This document shows, in pieces, positions 14,454 through 18,286 of a stretch of 18,286 nucleotides of DNA; position 1 is the stretch's first letter; every line of letters starts with the position of its first letter. The DNA lies in contig MENE01000089.1 in the NCBI GenBank assembly GCA_001769005.1, forward strand, positions 2,903 through 21,188, given 5' to 3'. The notes beneath the pieces were generated by a model, which made no database searches, had not been told where the DNA came from, and saw nothing but the letters and a program-made list of their open reading frames with translations. The DNA comes from Bacteroidetes bacterium GWA2_31_9b. Lineage in GTDB: Bacteria > Bacteroidota > Bacteroidia > Bacteroidales > UBA12077. A program made the translations under genes and the position numbers.

Positions 14454-15824
14454 ATGGAAAAAATTAAACAATACATTGAAACGAATAAAGAAAGATTTTT
14501 AAATGAATTATTCGATCTAATTCGTATTCCTTCAATAAGTTCAAGTACAGAACATAAGCCCGATATGATTAAAGCTGCTGAGCATATTAAAAAAGCTTTG
14601 CTTGCTGCTGGTGCCGATAAAGCTGAGGTAATGCCAACAGATGGTAATCCGGTAGTGTACGCTGAAAAAATAATTGACCTATTAAAACCAACAATCCTGG
14701 TTTATGCACATTACGATGTTATGCCTGTTGATCCTATCGAAAAATGGGATACAAAACCTTTTGAACCTGTAGTAAAAGATGGTAAAATTTGGGCTCGTGG
14801 TGCCGACGACGATAAAGGTCAGGGATTTATGCATATTAAAGCTTTCGAAGCAATGGTTAAAACCAATTCGTTGCCATGTAATATTAAGTTTATGATCGAA
14901 GGTGAAGAAGAAATAGGTTCGGCGAGCCTTCCTGCCTGGCTTGAAAAAAATAAACCACTTTTAAAAGCTGATATTATCCTTGTTTCTGATACAAGCATGC
15001 TTGCTCCTGATAAACCATCAATAACAACTGGTTTGCGTGGATTATCGTATTGGGAGGTTGAAGTAACTGGTCCTAATAAAGATCTTCACTCAGGTATTTT
15101 TGGCGGAGCAGTTGCAAATCCAATAAATGTATTAGCTAAAATGATTTCTAAAATGGTTGATGATGATGGACATATTACTATACCAGGGTTTTACGACGAT
15201 GTATTAATTATTACTCCGGAAGAAAGAAAGAAAATGGCCGAAGCACCATTTAATCTTGATAATTATAAAAAAGCTCTTGATATTAAAGACGTTTTTGGTG
15301 AAAAAGGGTATACTTCAACAGAACGTACAGGTATTCGTCCAACTTTTGATGTGTGTGGTATTTGGGGCGGGTATGCAGGCGAAGGAGCAAAAACAGTTCT
15401 TCCATCAAAAGCTTTTGCAAAAATATCTTGCCGATTAGTTCCTAATCAGGATAATGTAAAAATTTCTAAAATGTTTAAAGAGCATTTCGAAAGTATTGCC
15501 CCTGATTATGTAAAAGTTAATGTTGAGTATTTACACGGTGGTCAGGCTTATGTTTGTCCAATAGATACACCAGCGTACAGAGCTGCTGAGAAAGCATATG
15601 AAGAAATTTATAAGAAAAAACCAATTCCTGTTCGAAGTGGAGGAAGCATTCCAATTGTTTCTGATTTTGAAAAAATTCTTGGAACAAAATCAATTTTAAT
15701 GGGATTTGGATTGGAGTCGGATGCTATTCATTCTCCTAACGAAAATTATCCTTTAGAACAATTTTATAACGGAATAAATACAATACCCTATTTCTATAAA
15801 TATTTTTCAGAAATAAAGAAGTAA
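14454..15824 (+). CDS. M20 family dipeptidase (CNDP-like)
   Basis: This 456-residue cytoplasmic di-zinc peptidase should split dipeptides or short peptides. Family motifs are VYAHYDVMPVDP (metal His86, Asp88), GADDDKGQG (bridging Asp119), EGEEEIGS (catalytic Glu152, metal Glu153), LVSDTS (Asp179) and the last metal residue His426 in AIHSPNENYP. DLHSGIFGG (210-218) marks the lid/dimerisation domain with His212, as in the carnosinase/CNDP branch rather than the ArgE or DapE branches. It has its own 108-bp upstream gap, in which I see no clear promoter match, and is closed by a strong terminator. Substrate range is not readable from sequence. Confidence 0.94.
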   Translation: MEKIKQYIETNKERFLNELFDLIRIPSISSSTEHKPDMIKAAEHIKKALLAAGADKAEVMPTDGNPVVYAEKIIDLLKPTILVYAHYDVMPVDPIEKWDTKPFEPVVKDGKIWARGADDDKGQGFMHIKAFEAMVKTNSLPCNIKFMIEGEEEIGSASLPAWLEKNKPLLKADIILVSDTSMLAPDKPSITTGLRGLSYWEVEVTGPNKDLHSGIFGGAVANPINVLAKMISKMVDDDGHITIPGFYDDVLIITPEERKKMAEAPFNLDNYKKALDIKDVFGEKGYTSTERTGIRPTFDVCGIWGGYAGEGAKTVLPSKAFAKISCRLVPNQDNVKISKMFKEHFESIAPDYVKVNVEYLHGGQAYVCPIDTPAYRAAEKAYEEIYKKKPIPVRSGGSIPIVSDFEKILGTKSILMGFGLESDAIHSPNENYPLEQFYNGINTIPYFYKYFSEIKK

Positions 15825-15849
15825 ATATTAAAAAGTATTTTTTGAATTC

Positions 15850-15876
15850 AACCTGACTATAAAGTCAGGTTTTTTT
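15850..15876 (+). terminator. Intrinsic terminator of the M20 dipeptidase gene
   Basis: AACCTGACT (15850-15858) and AGTCAGGTT (15863-15871) form a perfect 9-bp stem with a 4-nt loop, followed by a T tract to 15876. It lies 26 bp after the stop codon. Confidence 0.93.
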
Positions 15877-15920
15877 ATTGATATGAAATTTAATATATAA
15901 AAAATAAAATAAAGACATAA

Positions 15921-15994
15921 AAAAACAGGGGGTGTGTGCAAAAAAAGGTATAAAAAATAAAATATCATATAAAAAACATAGGGGTAGACAAAAT
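15921..15994 (+). promoter_or_regulatory. Two similar G-run elements upstream of glnA (possible regulator sites)
   Basis: In very AT-rich DNA, AAAAACAGGGGGTGTGTGCA (15921-15940) and AAAAAACATAGGGGTAGACA (15971-15990) are alike: an A run, CA, four or five Gs, T, a short mixed stretch ending in CA, then A-rich sequence. The last Gs are 52 bp apart, about five helical turns. The second run occupies the place where the -33 element would be. Activator sites are a reasonable reading, but no regulator is identified. Confidence 0.4.
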
Positions 15995-16001
15995 AAATAC
16001 A

Positions 16002-16009
16002 TATATTTG
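16002..16009 (+). promoter_or_regulatory. -7 promoter element of glnA
   Basis: TATATTTG matches TAnnTTTG perfectly, 39 bp before the ATG. At the standard spacing there is GGG instead of TTG, so the promoter may need an activator. Confidence 0.55.
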
Positions 16010-16015
16010 TATGCG

Positions 16016-16040
16016 AATTCATAATTCATAATTCATAATT
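16016..16040. repeat. AATTCAT heptamer tandem repeat in the glnA leader
   Basis: Three perfect copies of AATTCAT (16016-16036) are followed by a partial copy AATT (16037-16040). The array starts at about the expected transcription start and fills most of the untranslated leader, ending 8 bp before the ATG. Copy-number change would alter leader length in 7-nt steps. Confidence 0.85.
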
Positions 16041-16048
16041 TTTTCACT

Positions 16049-18238
16049 ATGTCAGCAATTCGATTTAAAGCATTAGAAGAAGTTTTAAGCAGGAAACCTG
16101 TAGATGTAGAACTTCCATCGGTTAAAACATCAGAATATTTTGGAGTTAATGTGTTCGACAAAAACAAGATGCAGGAATATTTGTCGCGCGAAGCATATGA
16201 AAGTGTTGTTCAGGCTATAAATCAAGGTATTCGAATCGATCGTAAAATTGCAAATCAGGTAGCATCTGGCATGAAAGCATGGGCAGTTGATCGTAGAGCT
16301 ACACATTATACGCATTGGTTTCATCCTTTAAGCGGAACTACAGCCGAAAAACATGATGCTTTTTTTGAACCGGCAGACAATGGAGGTGTGTTAGAAAGCT
16401 TTCAGGGAGAAATGTTGGTTCAACAAGAGCCTGATGCATCAAGCTTCCCAAGTGGTGGATTAAGAAATACCTTTGAGGCAAGAGGATATACTGCATGGGA
16501 TCCTTCATCACCTGCTTTTGTTTATGGAAATACCCTGTGTATTCCAACTGTATTTGTATCATATACCGGAGAAGCGCTTGATTATAAAACCCCCTTGTTA
16601 AAATCATTGAATTTCATCGATAAGGCAGCTGTAGATGTATGTCAGTTTTTTGAAAAAGAAGTTTCAAAAGTAATTGTTACTTTAGGATGGGAGCAGGAAT
16701 ATTTCCTGATCGATAATGCATTGTACAATGCACGTCCAGACCTGTATCTTACAGGAAGAACATTAATCGGACATTCATCTGCAAAAGATCAGCAATTAAG
16801 CGATCATTATTTTGGATCAATATCAGATAGAGTGACATATTTTATGCGTGATTTCGAAATTGAATCTTATAAATTGGGTATTCCAATTAAAACCAGACAT
16901 AACGAAGTAGCGCCAAACCAGTTTGAATGTGCTCCCCGATTCGAGGAAGCAAACTTAGCAACTGATCATAATCAGATGTTAATGACTATTATGGAGAAAG
17001 TTGCCAAGAAACATAATTTTCGGGTTTTATTTCACGAAAAACCATATAAAGGAATAAATGGCTCAGGTAAACATAACAACTGGTCAATGTTAACCGATAC
17101 CGGTAGAAATTTATTATCGCCGGGTAAAACTCCAAAAAGTAATTTGCAGTTTCTTTCATTTTTAATTAATACTGTAAAAGCTGTTCACGATTATGCCGAT
17201 TTGCTAAGAGCAAGTATTGCAACAGCCGGTAATGAATATAGATTAGGAGCACATGAAGCTCCACCGGCTATCATGTCTGTTTTTATTGGTTCTCAACTTA
17301 CATCTATACTCGATCAACTTGAAAAAAGGGTCACAAATAAAAAAATGACTCCCGACGAAAAAACAGAATTAAAACTAGATATCGGTAAAATTCCTGAAAT
17401 TTTAATGGATAATACCGATCGAAATCGTACTTCTCCATTTGCCTTTACCGGAAATCGTTTCGAATTCAGGGCAGTAGGTTCTTCTGCTAATGTAGCAGCA
17501 CCAATGATCGCTTTAAATACTGTAGTAGGAAATCAACTTGTTCAGTTTAAAAAAGATGTTGATATTCTGATGGCAAAGAATGTGAAAAAGGATGAGGCCA
17601 TTTTTCAAGTACTTAAAAAATATATAATTGATTCCAAGAAAATTCGTTTTGAAGGAAATGGATACGGCAATGAATGGATTATTGAAGCCGAAAAACGCGG
17701 TTTGTCAAATATTTCAAATATCCCGGATGCTTTAAAAGAATTTATTACTCCTAAAACAATACAATTATTTGGCGATTCACAAGTACTTTCAGAACGTGAA
17801 CTTGAAGCTCGTTACGATATTCGATTGGGAATTTATGTAAAACGTGCCCAGATTGAAGCCCGTGTATTGGGGGATTTGATTCGTAACCATGTTGTACCAA
17901 CAGTAATAAAATATCAGAATGTGCTTATCCAAAATGTTATGGGTCTAAAAGAGCTTTATCCTAAAGATATGTTCGAAAAACTGTCAAAAACTCAATTCGA
18001 AACTATAACAACAATTTCTGAACATATGACTGTTATTAAAGATTCAGTTGATCAAATGATTGAAGCTCGGAAAAAAGCAAACGAAATTGAAGATATAGTT
18101 ATAAAAGCAACAGAGTATTCGCATAATGTGATTACCTATTTCGATAAAATCCGTTATCATGTCGATAAACTTGAATTGATAGTTGATGATTCGCTTTGGC
18201 CATTTCCTAAATACAGAGAGATGTTATTTACTCGCTAA
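16049..18238 (+). CDS. glnA: Type III glutamine synthetase (GSIII, GlnN-type)
   Basis: The 729-residue enzyme makes glutamine from glutamate, ammonia and ATP and is the central ammonia-assimilation step. Length and motifs fit class III, which is characteristic of Bacteroidota and cyanobacteria and much longer than class I (about 470 residues). Visible elements are AVDRRATHYTHWFHPLSG (79-96) near the N terminus, the metal-binding GWEQEYFLID (213-222), KTRHNEVAPNQFECAPRF (281-298) and KPYKGINGSGKHNNWS (331-346) of the catalytic barrel, and a long helical C-terminal extension. GSIII forms dodecamers and lacks the adenylylation loop, so control is probably transcriptional or by small effectors. 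The symbol glnN is also used. The gene has its own elaborate upstream region and stands alone, with no amtB, glnB or gltBD in view. Confidence 0.98.
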   Translation: MSAIRFKALEEVLSRKPVDVELPSVKTSEYFGVNVFDKNKMQEYLSREAYESVVQAINQGIRIDRKIANQVASGMKAWAVDRRATHYTHWFHPLSGTTAEKHDAFFEPADNGGVLESFQGEMLVQQEPDASSFPSGGLRNTFEARGYTAWDPSSPAFVYGNTLCIPTVFVSYTGEALDYKTPLLKSLNFIDKAAVDVCQFFEKEVSKVIVTLGWEQEYFLIDNALYNARPDLYLTGRTLIGHSSAKDQQLSDHYFGSISDRVTYFMRDFEIESYKLGIPIKTRHNEVAPNQFECAPRFEEANLATDHNQMLMTIMEKVAKKHNFRVLFHEKPYKGINGSGKHNNWSMLTDTGRNLLSPGKTPKSNLQFLSFLINTVKAVHDYADLLRASIATAGNEYRLGAHEAPPAIMSVFIGSQLTSILDQLEKRVTNKKMTPDEKTELKLDIGKIPEILMDNTDRNRTSPFAFTGNRFEFRAVGSSANVAAPMIALNTVVGNQLVQFKKDVDILMAKNVKKDEAIFQVLKKYIIDSKKIRFEGNGYGNEWIIEAEKRGLSNISNIPDALKEFITPKTIQLFGDSQVLSERELEARYDIRLGIYVKRAQIEARVLGDLIRNHVVPTVIKYQNVLIQNVMGLKELYPKDMFEKLSKTQFETITTISEHMTVIKDSVDQMIEARKKANEIEDIVIKATEYSHNVITYFDKIRYHVDKLELIVDDSLWPFPKYREMLFTR

Positions 18239-18268
18239 TAAACTGATATTATTACATCATTGTTTTAA

Positions 18269-18286
18269 CCTGACAATATTTGTCAG
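18269..18286 (+). terminator. Terminator of glnA, cut by window edge
   Basis: CTGACAA (18270-18276) pairs with TTGTCAG (18280-18286) around a TAT loop. The sequence stops before the expected T tract. The preceding AACC suggests the stem continues outside. It lies 30 bp after the glnA stop. Confidence 0.6.

Noticed and set aside
15825..16022. 64-codon minus-strand reading frame in the glnA upstream region
   Set aside because: It overlaps the M20 terminator and the glnA promoter, is dominated by aromatic low-complexity residues and has no start context.

Overview
This window looks like chromosomal DNA of a Bacteroidota bacterium, probably from the Bacteroidales/Marinilabiliales side of the phylum. 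Five things point there: strongly AT-rich sequence; starts without strong Shine-Dalgarno sites; promoters of the phylum's TTG...TAnnTTTG type in front of the tRNA gene and a short untranslated transcription unit; a 729-residue type III glutamine synthetase; and GH92/GH2 mannosidase lipoproteins. The order-level placement is inference. No phage, transposon, CRISPR or defence genes are visible. This is mostly an ordinary housekeeping and catabolic region.

Left part (1-3841). Two minus-strand lipoprotein mannosidases, the start of a GH92 alpha-mannosidase (cut by the window edge) and a complete GH2 beta-mannosidase, form a small mannoside-degrading block. A plus-strand gene for an exported DUF4384-like protein diverges from it. 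That gene converges on a class I O-methyltransferase gene with only 2 bp between the stop codons.

Middle (3844-11771). An M16 zinc protease gene and the O-methyltransferase gene run on the minus strand. tRNA-Phe(GAA) is on the plus strand with a clear promoter. Next, all on the minus strand, come a large exported beta-propeller protein (Vps10/BNR type), a LolA-like periplasmic protein 24 bp upstream of it in a probable operon, and a POT-family peptide transporter.

Right part (11772-18286). A 435-bp intergenic region holds a complete promoter-to-terminator unit that encodes no protein, a candidate small RNA of about 85 nt. It is followed by gpmI (phosphoglycerate mutase) with a cysteine-rich DUF3109 gene 21 bp behind it, an M20 dipeptidase gene with a strong terminator, and the type III glutamine synthetase gene. 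The glutamine synthetase gene has an unusual upstream region: two similar G-run elements 52 bp apart, a -7 element with no -33 element, and a heptamer tandem repeat filling most of the leader.

The M16 protease, POT transporter, M20 dipeptidase and glutamine synthetase would fit peptide scavenging and nitrogen assimilation, but they are separate transcription units and the link is inference. The least explained signals are the candidate small RNA, the glnA control region, the degenerate TTAGTG/TTTAGGCA short repeats between genes, and the LolA-like plus Vps10-like gene pair.
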